From: Gnetum montanum
Taxonomy: Eukaryota; Streptophyta; Gnetopsida; Gnetales; Gnetaceae
Assembly (NCBI GenBank): GCA_015680685.1
Contig: MNCI01022611.1
Location: forward strand, 125,112-189,111
Length of the DNA: 64,000 nucleotides
Direction: 5' to 3'
How positions within the stretch are numbered: the first letter of the stretch is position 1; every line of letters starts with the position of its first letter. Below the pieces are notes generated by a model. It ran no database searches, was not told where the DNA came from, and was given only the letters and a program-made list of their open reading frames with translations. The translations under genes and the position numbers were made by a program. Positions 11,400 to 22,822 of the stretch are shown one piece after another.

Positions 11400-12750
11400 A
11401 ATCTCGGATCCACCAGAATACCAAAGATATTAAATGTCACAAAGGAAGATAACTCAGTTTTCAAGAAAAATTTTTTATTACTATTAAAGAATAATTTAGA
11501 AAATTTTGCTTAGTCTTATTATGATCTTAAAGCTTTCAGACCTAATGTGATGACACATAAAATTTCCTTAATAGATGGTGGTAAGACAGTTAAGCAAAAG
11601 TAAAGGAAATTTAATCCATCATTTGAACTAACTATGGAAGCTGAGATTAAGAAGTTATCACAAGCCCAAATCATATATCCAATTCAATATTCAGCATGGC
11701 TTGCTAATCTTGTTCCAGTAAGAAAGAAGAATGGTGATATTAGGCTTCGTGTGGATTTTAGAAATTTGAATCAAGCCTCTGAAAAAGATAAGTACCCACT
11801 CGCTAGAATTGATGAAATGTTTATTCAAGTATTAGAATGTTAGATATACTCTTTTCTTGATGGATTTTCATGCTATAATTAGATTATGGTGGATAAGGGT
11901 GATATATATAAAATAGCATTTATCACTAAATATGGGAAATTTACTTACAAAAGAATGTCATTTGGATTATCAAATGCTAGAACTACTTTTCGAAGAGTAA
12001 TGGACTTATCATTTAAAGACTTGATAGGTGAGTTTGTGGTGGTTTATTTAGATGATATCACATTTTATTCAAAAAGGAAGGAAGATCACATCAGTCACCT
12101 CCAACAAGTTTTTAATAAATGTTATGAATATGGTATTTCATTAAACTCTAAGAAATGTATCTTTGGGGTTAAGTCTAGAAGTTTGCTAGGTCACATGAGT
12201 TGTCAAGAAGGAATTATTATAGATGACACATGAATTCAAGCAGTATAGACTATTGAACATTTGACAAACAAAAAGTCTCTTAAATCTTTCTTTAGAAAGA
12301 TAAATTTCATTAAGAATTTTATCCTAGGATTCACTAAAATTACTATGCCTTTGATGCATATGCTCAAGAAAGATATCACAGGAAGGAAAACACCAAAATG
12401 AGAGAAAGCTTTAGCTAAGATTAAAAGGGATATTCAAGAAGCTCCATACTTGGTAAAACCAAAATTAAAGGAAGATTTCTAGCTATATGCTTTTGTTTCA
12501 AATAATTCAATTGTTGCTATTTTAACTCAAAAAGATGAAGGTCAAGATGAACCAATTTGATTTTTTTGATATTAGTTAAAAGGTTTAAAATTATATTGTT
12601 TAGATTTAGAAAAACAAGCATTTGTAGTCATTAAAGCACTTCAACATTTCAAATATTACTTGGAAAGCTCATTGGTTCATATTCTACTAATAGAATCTAT
12701 AATCAAGTAATTCTTGGCTCAAAATGAGATTGGACTGAAAAGAGAAAAAT
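11400..12750 (+). pseudogene. Element A reverse transcriptase and RNase H
   Basis: Reverse transcriptase shows PVRKKNGDIRLRVDFRNLN, SFLDGFSCYN, FTYKRMSFGLSNARTTFRRVM and an intact YLDD active site near 12046-12057 (VVVYLDDITFYS). The thumb/connection (LGHMSCQEGI) and a Ty3-type RNase H (LYAFVSNNSIVAILTQ...LDLEKQAFVVIKAL) follow to about 12700. The expected RNase H Asp (VSN for VDA) is changed. Stops, mostly TAG, interrupt it. Confidence 0.75.
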
Positions 12751-12899
12751 GGCTAATAAAGCTTCAAGGTTTCAAATTTTCATTAGAGATATGCAAGACT
12801 ATTAAAGAAATGGGGTTAGCCAAGTTAATGGATTGAGAAAATGAAATATGTGTGCTAAAAACTCATGAAAGAAATTGGTAAGATAAAATTCTAGAATTC

Positions 12900-14100
12900 C
12901 TAAACACAAGAAAGGTTCTAACTAATTTAACTACAAATCAAAAAAGAGATTTCTTCAAAAAGGCAATCAAGTTTGTGGTTAAAGATGGAATCTTATATAG
13001 AGAGGACTTCGGAGGGGTTTTGTTGCAAGGTGTTCATAATGATCAAATTAGTCTTGTTTTAGAACAATTCCATGATCATTGTAATTTGTTTTATGAGTCT
13101 CCTAAGTCCACTATGCAACATATACTCCGTTACGATTTTTATTGGCTGAACATATACCAAGATATTAGTTCAAAAATTCAAAAATGTTATAAGTGTTAGA
13201 TTCATGGACCAAGAATCAAAAAGGCTAGAGCTCTTGAAACCAGTAGTTGTGGATAGATCATTTTAACAATGCGGTTTAGATTTCATCGATCAATTACTCC
13301 TTCAAAACCCAAGCATAATTTTATTCTTACAACCACTAATTATTTTACTAAATGGTAAGAAGCAAAAGCTCTAAGAAATTGTTTAGCATTGGATGTAATT
13401 AGATTCCTAGAAGTTCAAATTCTAAGTCACTTTGGTATGCCTAAATTTTTGGTATCTGATAATGGATTTTCTTTTCAATCCGAGGAATTTATAACATGGA
13501 CGTCAAAGAAATCCATTTTTTGATTTTCTTCCTCTAATTATTATCCTCAAGGAAATGGTTTAGCTAAATCTACAAATAAAAAGCTTATTTTCTACATCAA
13601 AAAGTCAATGGAGGAAAATCTAGGAAATTGGATCAATTATTTACAATCCGCATTATGGACTAACCATATTAGATTTTAAAAAGCTATTGGAATGTCAACT
13701 TATAACTTTATGAATTACTTGCAGGGGTTACGAATAAGATTATAAGCTTGGCCTTTGATTTTGTACAATGGTATAGTGGAAAAATAGATAAAGATAGAAA
13801 TTTCATGACCTTGCTTATTAGAAGGGAAGTTGAAATAAATAAAGCAAAGGATAATTTATTAGAAATTGCTTCTCTAGTTAAAATATGGTTCGATAGAAAG
13901 GCCATGAAAAGGACTATTAGGGTTGATGATATAGTGTTATTATGGAATATGAAAAAAGCTAATAAATTTACAACAAGATGGTTGGGTCCATTTCAAATTA
14001 AGAAGTAATTATCAAAAGACGCATACAAGTTGTCCACATTAAGTGGAATGGAATTACAGCTTCCATATAATGTTTTACATATAAAACATTACTTTAAGCA
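12900..14100 (+). pseudogene. Element A integrase
   Basis: The N-terminal HHCC zinc domain is visible at 12975-13199 (FHDHCN...YDFYWLNIYQDI...KCYKC). The core shows NYFTKW for the first catalytic Asp (changed to Asn), LVSDNGFSF with the second Asp intact, and YYPQGNGLAKSTNK where the third catalytic Glu reads Lys. The C-terminal GPF module (TTRWLGPFQI) is at 13975-14005, followed by LPYNVLHIKHY. It cannot be active. Confidence 0.75.
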
Positions 14101-14104
14101 ATCA

Positions 14105-14400
14105 CCCAAAACTTTAAATATATATTAATTAATAATATATATATGTATATAGTAGTTGAATAATAATAATAATATTATTATTAAGTGTACATAGTAATAA
14201 GTAACAAATTTTATTATGTAAGTCTTATATATATACTTAGTTATATAATATCTAACCTTAATATGTGTGTATGTTTTATACATATGTTTAAGCATGTATA
14301 TATGGTATAATAAAATATGTATATGTAAGAGTATTAGTTTAAATATTAAGTTCAAAGTGTTAGTTTAAAATATTAAATTTATACTATCTCAAGTAATCAT
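14105..14400 (+). repeat. AT-rich low-complexity stretch after A pol
   Basis: Runs of TATATA, (AAT)n and GTATAT dominate. The sequence from here to 14676 is non-coding 3' sequence of the element; I see no other signal. Confidence 0.6.
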
Positions 14401-14676
14401 TACTTGCAATGTGTGTAAGTGGGAGTGGTGGTTTAGATAACTACATAGTGGTAAATTAATGTTAACAACTAGATAGTGGAATTTGAATTAGCCAACCATA
14501 CCATGATGGAAATTAAATAAGTTTAAGCTAAGTGGGAAAGTTGGTTGTTGGAATTAGTGGGAATTTCAAATTTATCTTATACTATACAAAGAGATATGAA
14601 TTTCTTGGAAATACATCTCTTAATTCAACGCTTGAGTGAGAAAAGCAAGTGAAGTATTTAAGTGTGAGGTAGAAAG

Positions 14677-15030
14677 ATGGTTCTTGGAGAGATGTTAGCA
14701 AGAAGGCCTTTTATCCCATATGTTATAGGATGCTTCCTAGAGCATGTGATGAGAGCCTATTATAAGGCAACTATCCATGGAGCATCTAGCGAAAGCCTTT
14801 TCTTCCTTTGGCTTTCAAATGAGTTTAGTTTTTTCATTGGTGGTACTCAATACATTCCAATGTTTGGGACAACTTTCATTAATGCACAAATGAAGCTGAA
14901 TACCAAGGAGAGTCAAATCAAGATGATTCTTAGGGAGAGGCTTTCATGTATCAAGACAAAAAAGCAATTAGTTGGGAAGAACCTCAAAAATCAGCAGCCA
15001 AAGAGTTGGATGAGAGAGAGACAAAGATAG
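14677..15030 (+). CDS. Unidentified extra frame of 117 codons in element A
   Basis: An open frame between the end of integrase and the 3' LTR, on the element's sense strand. The product (MVLGEMLARRPFIPYVIG...) has a hydrophobic middle (LFFLWLSNEFSFFIGG) and a basic C-terminus ending in WMRERQR. It is uninterrupted while the pol frames around it are broken, so either it is young or it is open by chance. Plant Tat-group elements often carry an extra frame in this region. I recognise no family. Confidence 0.3.
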   Translation: MVLGEMLARRPFIPYVIGCFLEHVMRAYYKATIHGASSESLFFLWLSNEFSFFIGGTQYIPMFGTTFINAQMKLNTKESQIKMILRERLSCIKTKKQLVGKNLKNQQPKSWMRERQR

Positions 15031-15380
15031 TTGTTGAAGACAAGGATTAAGTAGACTAAGTTAAGGCTTCAACTAGGCAAGAAGATGGAAGAAAAGCATT
15101 CATCACCATAGATGTAGAATATGAAAGAATCAATAATATGAGAATTCCTAAAAGAGTTACCTCAACTATTCTTTTTTCACCTACAGAATAGTTTGTATAA
15201 AGCTATGTTTGTACAATTTCCTAGTTTTATATGGTTGAGGTTTTTATACCATCAAATCTTAAGTTTGATGGAAATTTTTCTCAAAAATGATTATGTTTTT
15301 GTAAAAATGTTCAATAAATTCTTATTTTGATGATGATTTAGTTGGTGAATAATCTTAAACATCTTAAATCCTTAAGGAAT

Positions 15381-15400
15381 TTAAAATGGGGAATAATAAA
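15381..15400 (+). promoter_or_regulatory. Polypurine tract of element A
   Basis: A purine-rich stretch (TTAAAATGGGGAATAATAAA) abuts the 3' LTR start at 15401. It would prime plus-strand DNA synthesis. Bases 15031-15380 hold no recognisable feature. Confidence 0.5.
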
Positions 15401-15894
15401 TGTTGTTGCATTTACATCATTTTGATGGAGTAGATTTTATGAGAAAATGTTGAGAACTAAATTGCCTAATTTAGCTTTTCAATGGTGATTAGAAGATAAA
15501 AGTTATATTATTTATTTAAAAGGGAAATAGTGAAAAACATGATGAAGAAAGGTGTTAAAGGAAAACAATTGAAAAGTGTTCTTTATATTCAAGGTGCACA
15601 TTTTGAGTTTATGTTCATAGTTCTAAAGGCATGGCATAATGGAAGCTTAGTAAGGTCTTTCTAGCTTAAGGATGAAGAATTTGTGGTTTTCCCATATAAA
15701 AATATGTATAATGGTAAAGGTGAAATTTGGAAAATGATTTGGGAATTCCAAGATAGTTTATTACAATCATATCACCATTGGTTCTTACATTATATTAGTT
15801 TATCAATTTTAGTTTTAGTGGTAAATTGGATGTTTTAAAGAATTAATAAAAATAAAGTGGATAAAATTGTGCATCCACTTTCCCTTAAACTATG
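15401..15894 (+). repeat. Element A 3' LTR, first piece
   Basis: Matches 5263-5763 of the 5' LTR almost end to end with scattered substitutions and small indels, then stops abruptly where unit B begins. Confidence 0.8.
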
Positions 15895-16711
15895 CGATGA
15901 ATCACTGTTTGATGTCAGCTGCAACGTCGCATATGCAATGTCGAGGCCTAGATCTGACGTTGAATGTCCAATGTTGGGGTATATACCCTTCATCTATAAA
16001 TGCCATGCCTGGGCTCCAGTTTTTGGGAGTTTTTCATTAGTCATTTTTCTGTTTTTAAGCAAGGTAGCAAAGCTCTTGCTATTTCTTTCCCCTAGATTTA
16101 GAATATTTTCTGAGTGCCCATAGAAGGAGTCTAAAGTATATACGGTTCTTTGTTCGAGCATTGATGTACCTGAGCATAGCAATGTGATGGAAATAAAATG
16201 AACTCTTTTGATAATCCTTGCAGCACTGAGAATAGCTTAATACTTTCTTTATTGCATTTGATTAAGCAATTTATTTCCAGCAATAATGAACACAAGCACA
16301 ACCACTTCGAACATTCATATAGTACTTGGTAACCCAGCAACGTTTAATGTTTGGTAGTCCAATAGTGCTAAATGTGTTCAAGATGTGTTTAGGAAAGTGG
16401 GAGGGTTACTTGTGTTAGGCTAACTAGGTAATAGATATTAGTTTTCAACCTACTCTACCCTTATTCTTGTTGTAGGCGATTACATCCATAAAATATAAAA
16501 TGACAAAAATTCATATACCTCAATTACACTTAAACCATACCCTTGAGCCTCACACGTGTAGTTGGGAAGACAATGAACATTCTCAACATCATTTCACTTC
16601 CTAGAGAAACTAATGTATGAGATAACTATAGGTCCACGGAATTTGACCAGATTGTGCATAACACCTTAGTGATTCGTATGGTTAGATGTAGGGGTACCTC
16701 GTCACTCATCA
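15893..16711 (+). repeat. Unit B first LTR
   Basis: Begins about TGCGATGAATCACTG and ends CACTCATCA at 16711. It aligns with 25085-25949 over its length. The core has TCTATAAAT (about 15994) preceded by self-complementary GTCGCATATGC-type subrepeats. Confidence 0.7.
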
Positions 16712-16732
16712 TTAGCGCCATTGTTGGTGACC
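16712..16732 (+). promoter_or_regulatory. Unit B primer-binding site (Asp tRNA-like)
   Basis: TTAGCGCCATTGTTGGTGAC directly follows the LTR end and resembles the Asp-tRNA primer site TGGCGCCGTTGCCGGGGA after a few changes, mostly transitions. The second copy is at 25950-25970. Confidence 0.6.
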
Positions 16733-16871
16733 TTTTTGTTGTTTTGTGCACTATCTAGGAATCGGTGAAAAGTATTTAAATATTTGAAATGAACCTAAGA
16801 GTCATATCTTATTTAACAATTACTACAACAAATTCTCAGAGAACACTGTGATTTTTATTTACTAACTGAAA

Positions 16872-18750
16872 ATGTCTTCTTCTTATAGGAGTGCTTCTCT
16901 ACCCAAGGCTAATAACGTTCATTCAAGCAAGCCTTAACAATATTGAATTATCTATACTCACCCCGATGAGTACATGCCAAATTTCACCTTCATCATACAC
17001 CAAGATAAACAGTTTTCATGATGTAACATGGAGGGCAACATTGTGTTGGTGCTCGATTTTGCTACTTCCTCAATGCTATATCAAATGCTTGCACGATGTG
17101 GTCTTTAAGACTATCATGGGGAGTATAATGTGGAGGATGTTGATGCTAGGGACTATCATCCCACCAAAGCACAACACCTACAAGATCAGCAACTAGAGTA
17201 GTGCTATGAATTTTCAAAGGGAAAAGGGCTTAATGATTCTTTATTCCTATTGTACCAACAAGCTAGTGGGGAACCCTTCTCTAGGGGGTTTTCACTCAAT
17301 GATGCTCCTTTCTTTGACTTTGGTGATGGAGGTCAAAACTAGAATATGCACTCCATAGTTCACAATCTTGATTCTAGTAATAATGGATCCAATGATAAAG
17401 ACAGATATAGAGGGGCAAGTCAAGATAGGGATGCTGGCAAGAAGCATGATTGTGATGGTGGTCGCAATCACCGAAGATGCAGTAGTAGGCACCATGATGG
17501 TGTTGATTCTCCTTCTTCTTTCCCTTCATCATCATCTTCTTCTTCTAGCTTTGACTGTGACGATAGAAGACAAGATTGTGTTGGAGGTAATCGAAATGAG
17601 TGCAATGATTGATGGGACCACAATAATCAAGGGGACTGTATAGACAGGCAAGATCAAGGATGTAGACATTCAAGAGAGGCACATTGCCAAATGAAGGGGT
17701 AGTAGAGGGCATCATAGGCACCATGATCAAGGCCTCAATGAGCTCTATTTACTACCTGAAGTATGCTTAACATCGCAGAGGCAGTTAGAATTCCAACAAG
17801 GCATGTGAAAGATAGTCAGATCAAATAGTTAGACATGAACAATATTTTTTGATTTGAAGGAGCATATAATTCTGATCTGTAGAATCATCTTCAAGCTTTC
17901 CAAGATGCATGTGCCTTACAAAACATAGAAAACAAGTGGCAGAAACTGAAGTTGTTTCCCAAGACACTCATTAGAGTCTATTAGATGATGGAGTACCATG
18001 CTTGAAATGTTCAATGATAAGTATCAAATGTACTCCCATGTGTCCAACTTAGGGAAGCAAATTTAAGGGTGGAAACAAGGAGCATACAAACCCTTGGATG
18101 CCACCGTTGGTTGATATTATGCCTTGATGCACAAACGCCCTACCCATGGTTACTCTTAATTGGCTCAACTCCACCACATTGTAGATGGGCTTTGTAATGA
18201 AATGAGGAAAACCCTTGGTGTCTATGCCCAAGGGTGACTATCAGAACTAACTACTTGTCAGGTCCAAAGGTTAATAGAGTAGGTTTCCAAAGAGGAGGAT
18301 GAACTAAGAAAAAGAGAAAGTGTAGAGGAGTACAACTATGATCCTTCCATTCACAAGTAGGAGGTTCAATTCTACGACAGTGAGGATGAATCCATATTTG
18401 CTAAGGAAATGCATAAGAAGGTCTTTCCCCTTCAACAATTCCAATCTAAACTCATAGCCAAGGTTGATTAGTTAAGGGACTCCATGGATAGCCAATTTCA
18501 AGCTATCCTCAATTGTTGAAGAGTCCTAAGAACAAGGTAGTGATTGTGAGTGCAGGAGGCATAAAAAATTTGAACGTGCATATTACAAAGGTAAGGGAAA
18601 GATTGCCACAATAGACAAGGTTGCAGATAGTGAATTAGATGATGATAGTAGGTGTGAAATTTATCTAAATGAACATCTTAAGGGATGTTGCCTCATTGGG
18701 TCACATCTACAGGAATCTAGGGTGTATGCCTTACATCCACAACTTACACA
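16872..18750 (+). pseudogene. Unit B gag remnant
   Basis: Likely start MSSSYRSASLPK at 16872; the second copy starts at 26110 with MSSSHKSASPPK. Recognisable stretches include NEDYHPTKAQ-like, LYQQASGEPFSRGF, a Ser-rich tract (about 17507-17550) and DRRQDC. Comparison with the second copy shows that stops arose at former CAA, CAG and TGG codons. It is not functional. Confidence 0.55.
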
Positions 18751-19435
18751 AAGGCAAACATCTAGAAGGTTACCTTATTCTCAAGGTAATCTCAAGAAAC
18801 TCCACCAGCAACAACCATATTATCCAAGTGTAGCTCCATCACAACCATACAAATAGTACCAACAATGGTAGTAATCACAATCATGGGTGCTTACATCGCC
18901 AAGGCAACAATACCCTTACCAACAACTTGATCCATATGGTTACCACGTTCGACAACCCATGTTTCCACATGACTCTTTCAGTCATGTTTCTAATACTTAG
19001 CCTTACTACCTCCCTTTTGATAACTATCAAACTCCTTCTCCACATGAAAGAAGGGATACCACCTCCTATCCTTATCCTCCTCCTATCCCTACACACACTC
19101 CTCCCCCAGTTGCATAGCTAACACCTGCTCCACCAATGCAGGGTGAACTGCCCATTCAACTACAACAATGCAATGCTATGAGAACTATTAATTTATAATC
19201 CAATCATCAATTGGAGGGGTTGAATGCCTAATTAAAGAAAATATCTTTATTTTGACCCTATAGTCCACCTAAGCCTTCATCTACATCCATGGTTGACAAC
19301 CCTACTCCTGCCTCTTCCTCCATATCCAATTCCTTTGAGCCTTCTTTAAACCAACCTCTACTAAGGATCCATACCATAATGCTTACTCATACTATGTTTG
19401 ATTAGATCTGTGTAGGAAACCTTCTTAGGAAATTA

Positions 19436-19857
19436 ATGGATCCTGAAAGTCCTTTAATTTATTTGCAAATTTCTAGGAATGAACTGTGTAAGGCTCTTCT
19501 CAATTTAGGTTCTAGTGTTAATTTGATTTCTCATGAGATGTACACTACCTGGAACCTACCTCGTCTTAAGAAGAACAACATCAGATTGGAATTGGCAAAC
19601 CAGTCCATCATTGTTCCATTAGGATTGGTAGAAGATAGTGTGGCCACTATCTTGCCAACTTCCTGGTAATCAAAGTGGAGAACTACAAAGGGGACTTTCC
19701 AATCATCATGGGAAGAGCATGGCCGAGCACTATAGATGCAAGAATGGGAATCAAAGATCTTTTAATAGAAATCTCTAAAGAAAACACATTTGAAAAGATT
19801 GAGAAGAAAAGAGTTCCATCCATCGTGTACAGTGATAGTGGGTGCAATTTCGTGTAG
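19436..19857 (+). pseudogene. Unit B retropepsin-like protease
   Basis: The block ALLNLGSSVNLISHEMY near 19495 corresponds to the D-S/L-G active site of Athila-type proteases, with the catalytic Asp read as Asn. The C-terminal half (GDFPIIMGRAWPSTIDAR) is in another frame because about 17 bp present in element C is missing near 19650. Confidence 0.6.
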
Positions 19858-20379
19858 AAACTTTGGGCCATAAAGCAAGCATCTATCTTTACATACAAGT
19901 AGTGTGTGCTAGAAATAGAAATTCAATGGTAAAATAGGAGGGCACCCAGTGGTTGACCACTAATTCAAAAAGCATCACACTGTGCATGGAACCAGCTGAG
20001 AGCCTGACATGTGAATATGTCATGAGCATGAATGAACTTAAGCAAGTTCATCACCAACTCTCTGATGATACAAACGATGATACCTATTGGAAAGAGTTGG
20101 AAATTCTTGAAAACTTCAAGCAATAGTCCCTTAAACTAAAAACATTACTAGCTGGAATGGAATATGTATTTTTGAAAAATAAGAAGTTGATTATAATCAA
20201 TGCAAGACTTACTTCAGAATAGAAAGAGATGTTGTTGAAAGTAGTTGAAAGATGGTCAATAGCTTTTGCTTAGTCATATCCTAAACTCATAGGAATTAAT
20301 CCTAGGATATGTCAGCATTGCATTTACACTAACCTAACCATGAAGTCAAAATGAAAATCATAAAGGCAATTGAACCACA

Positions 20380-21560
20380 AATTGAAGTAAATCATCAAGG
20401 AGGAAATCGAGCAACTCCTCAAGGTGCAGTTCGTCTACCCTAGTGCAAATAGTAAGCAGGTTAGTCCACTCGTAATTGTACCAAAGAAAGTTGGTAAGTG
20501 GTAGGTCTACATCGATTTTAGGCCACTGAATATGGCAACATTCAAGGATCACTTTCCATTTCCATTTGTTGACTAGGTGTTTAGCACAATATCAACGCAT
20601 TGCTACTACATCTTCCTAGATGGTTATAGTGGCTATAACCAAATCCAAATTACACTGGAGGGCCAAGCAAAGACAATGTTCACAAGTCCCTACTCCTACC
20701 ACATTTCAATGCCTGGTCCTAAACATCTTTCAACAATAGATTGGTAGTGGTGTAGAAGTCTTCATGGATAACATCTCCACCTATGGAGCTATGTTTGAGC
20801 AAGCCTTGGATCACCTTGAGCAAGTGCTAAAATGATACGTCAAAACTAACTTGTGGCTCAATTGGCAAAAAGGTCACCTCATGGTCTAGGAGGGCATTGT
20901 ATTGGGGTACAAAATATTTGTAAGCAAGAATTAAGGTGAACCCTGAAAAAATAAGGATCATCCAAGGAATAACTTTCCAGCCAAAAATAGTTAAAGATGT
21001 TTAGTCATTCCTTGGACACACTAGCTACTACCGATGATTCATAGAGAATTTTTCTAAGATTGTAAAATCATTAGTCAAGCTAACAAAGAAAGATGCTCCC
21101 TTTGTCTAAATCACAAAGTGTGAGAAAACATTCCAACAACTAAAGGAAAAGCTTGTAGCAACCCCAATCCTACAAGCATCGAACTAGTCTAGACCATTTC
21201 ACATCATGACAGATGCATCAAATTATGCTTTAGGAGCTATGCTAATGTAGTTAGATGATAAAAAAAATCCATACTACATCCACTGTGCCAACTGAAGCAT
21301 TGTGGGTGCACAATTGAACTACACCACTACAGAAAAAGAATTGATGGCAGTGGTGTTTGCTCTAGAGAAGTTTAGGAATTATGTGCTTGGATACAAGGTT
21401 TTTGTGCACACAAGCCACAATGCCATCTGCTTTCTAATGAACAAACTAATTGCGAGCCCCCGTGTCATACGATGGCTGGTGATCTTGTAAGAATTCGATC
21501 TTATAATGGTAGATGGAAAGGACACTAAGAATGTGGTCACTGATCACTTGTCTCAATTGC
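20380..21560 (+). pseudogene. Unit B reverse transcriptase and RNase H
   Basis: RT blocks VSPLVIVPKKVGKW, YIDFRPLNMATFKDHFPFPF and FLDGYSGYNQIQIT are clear. The active site near 20766 reads FMDNIS, so the second Asp is lost. RNase H (21200-21480) shows MTDASNYALGAML and TTTEKELMAVVFALEKFR. The TVDGKD-NVVTDHLSQL block then leads towards integrase. Element C keeps the corresponding residues better. Stops and a frame change make it inactive. Confidence 0.75.
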
Positions 21561-22820
21561 GATGGGATGACAAAGAGGACAAAAATCCATTATCTAATAC
21601 ATTTCCTGATGAACTTCTCTTTGCAGGAGCAATAACTAAACAAATGCCCAATGAGCCAAAATGGTATGATAACATTCTCACCTATCTTCTCACTCAGGAG
21701 ATGTTGCAAGGGTTGGACCACCAGAAGAAATAATAGTTTCTTCACCAGGTAAAGCACTTCATGGAGATCAATGGACACCTCTAAAAGATGTGCATTGATG
21801 ACCTAGTTTGTTGGTGTGTTTTTTATGTTGATCAACTGCATGTTCTCCAAGACACTCATGAAGGTCCTTGTGGAGGACACTATGCTAGGAGATGCATGGC
21901 CATTAAAATATTGATGGCAGAGTACTATTGGCCAACACTCTTTAGGGATGCTTATCATTTCATCTACTCTTGTGAATGATGCCAATGAGATGGTGGAATG
22001 ACTACTTGAATGGAGGGACCTCAATAATGGATTCAACCTTTAGAACCATTCAACATTTGGGGCATTGATTTCATGGGTAGCATCATGCCTATGTCAAAAC
22101 AAAAGGTGTACATTGTAGTCACTGTTGACTATTGTACGAAATGGGCAAAAGCAGTAGTCATTATTGATTGTACATCTTCTACTACTACTTGATTTATATA
22201 ACAAAATGTTGTAAATAGGTTTGGTGTGCCACATGCATTAATTTATGATAATGGAACTCATTTCACAGGCTCTACTTCTTGGAAGCTCATGTAATGTTTA
22301 GGGGTTGAACACAAATTCACAACACCTTACCATCCCCAAGCTAACAGTCAAGTTGAGGTTATCAATAGGGAAATCACAAGAATACTACCAAGAATTATTA
22401 TTAAGTATAGGAAGGACTAGAGCACAAAACTTAATGATGCTCTTTGGGCCTACTGCTCAACTTGGAAACTTCCTATAGGCTACTCTCCCAATGAGATTGT
22501 GTATGGCAAACTACCAACACTTCCTATTTAATCTAAACTTCATACACTTTCAACAGCTTGTGACCTTGACCTTAACTTAAGTCTAGCCTAAAAGAAAAGA
22601 CTAATGAATCTCAAACTGCTAGATGAAAATCAATTAGTGGTCTTATCATCTAATGAGTTGCACAAGGCTTATAACAAAAAGCGTCATGACCTAAAAATTA
22701 GAAAAGTTAAATTTCAACCAGGAGATAAGGTTCTCTATTGGAACCCCACACACGTACCTAACAAACTAAGTTCTAGATGTTGTGGGAAGGACCTTATATC
22801 ATTTATGAAACTTTTCCTTT
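21560..22820 (+). pseudogene. Unit B integrase
   Basis: The connecting FPDELLFAGAI block comes first. Next come a zinc-domain region (HEGPCGGHYARRCMAIKIL...YYWPTLF), WGIDFMGS, TVDYCTKW (first Asp), LIYDNGTHF (second Asp) and YHPQANSQVEVINREI (Glu). All three catalytic residues survive, although several stops interrupt the frame. A C-terminal segment RKVKFQPGDKVLYWN is at 22690-22745. Confidence 0.7.
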
Positions 22821-22822
22821 AG

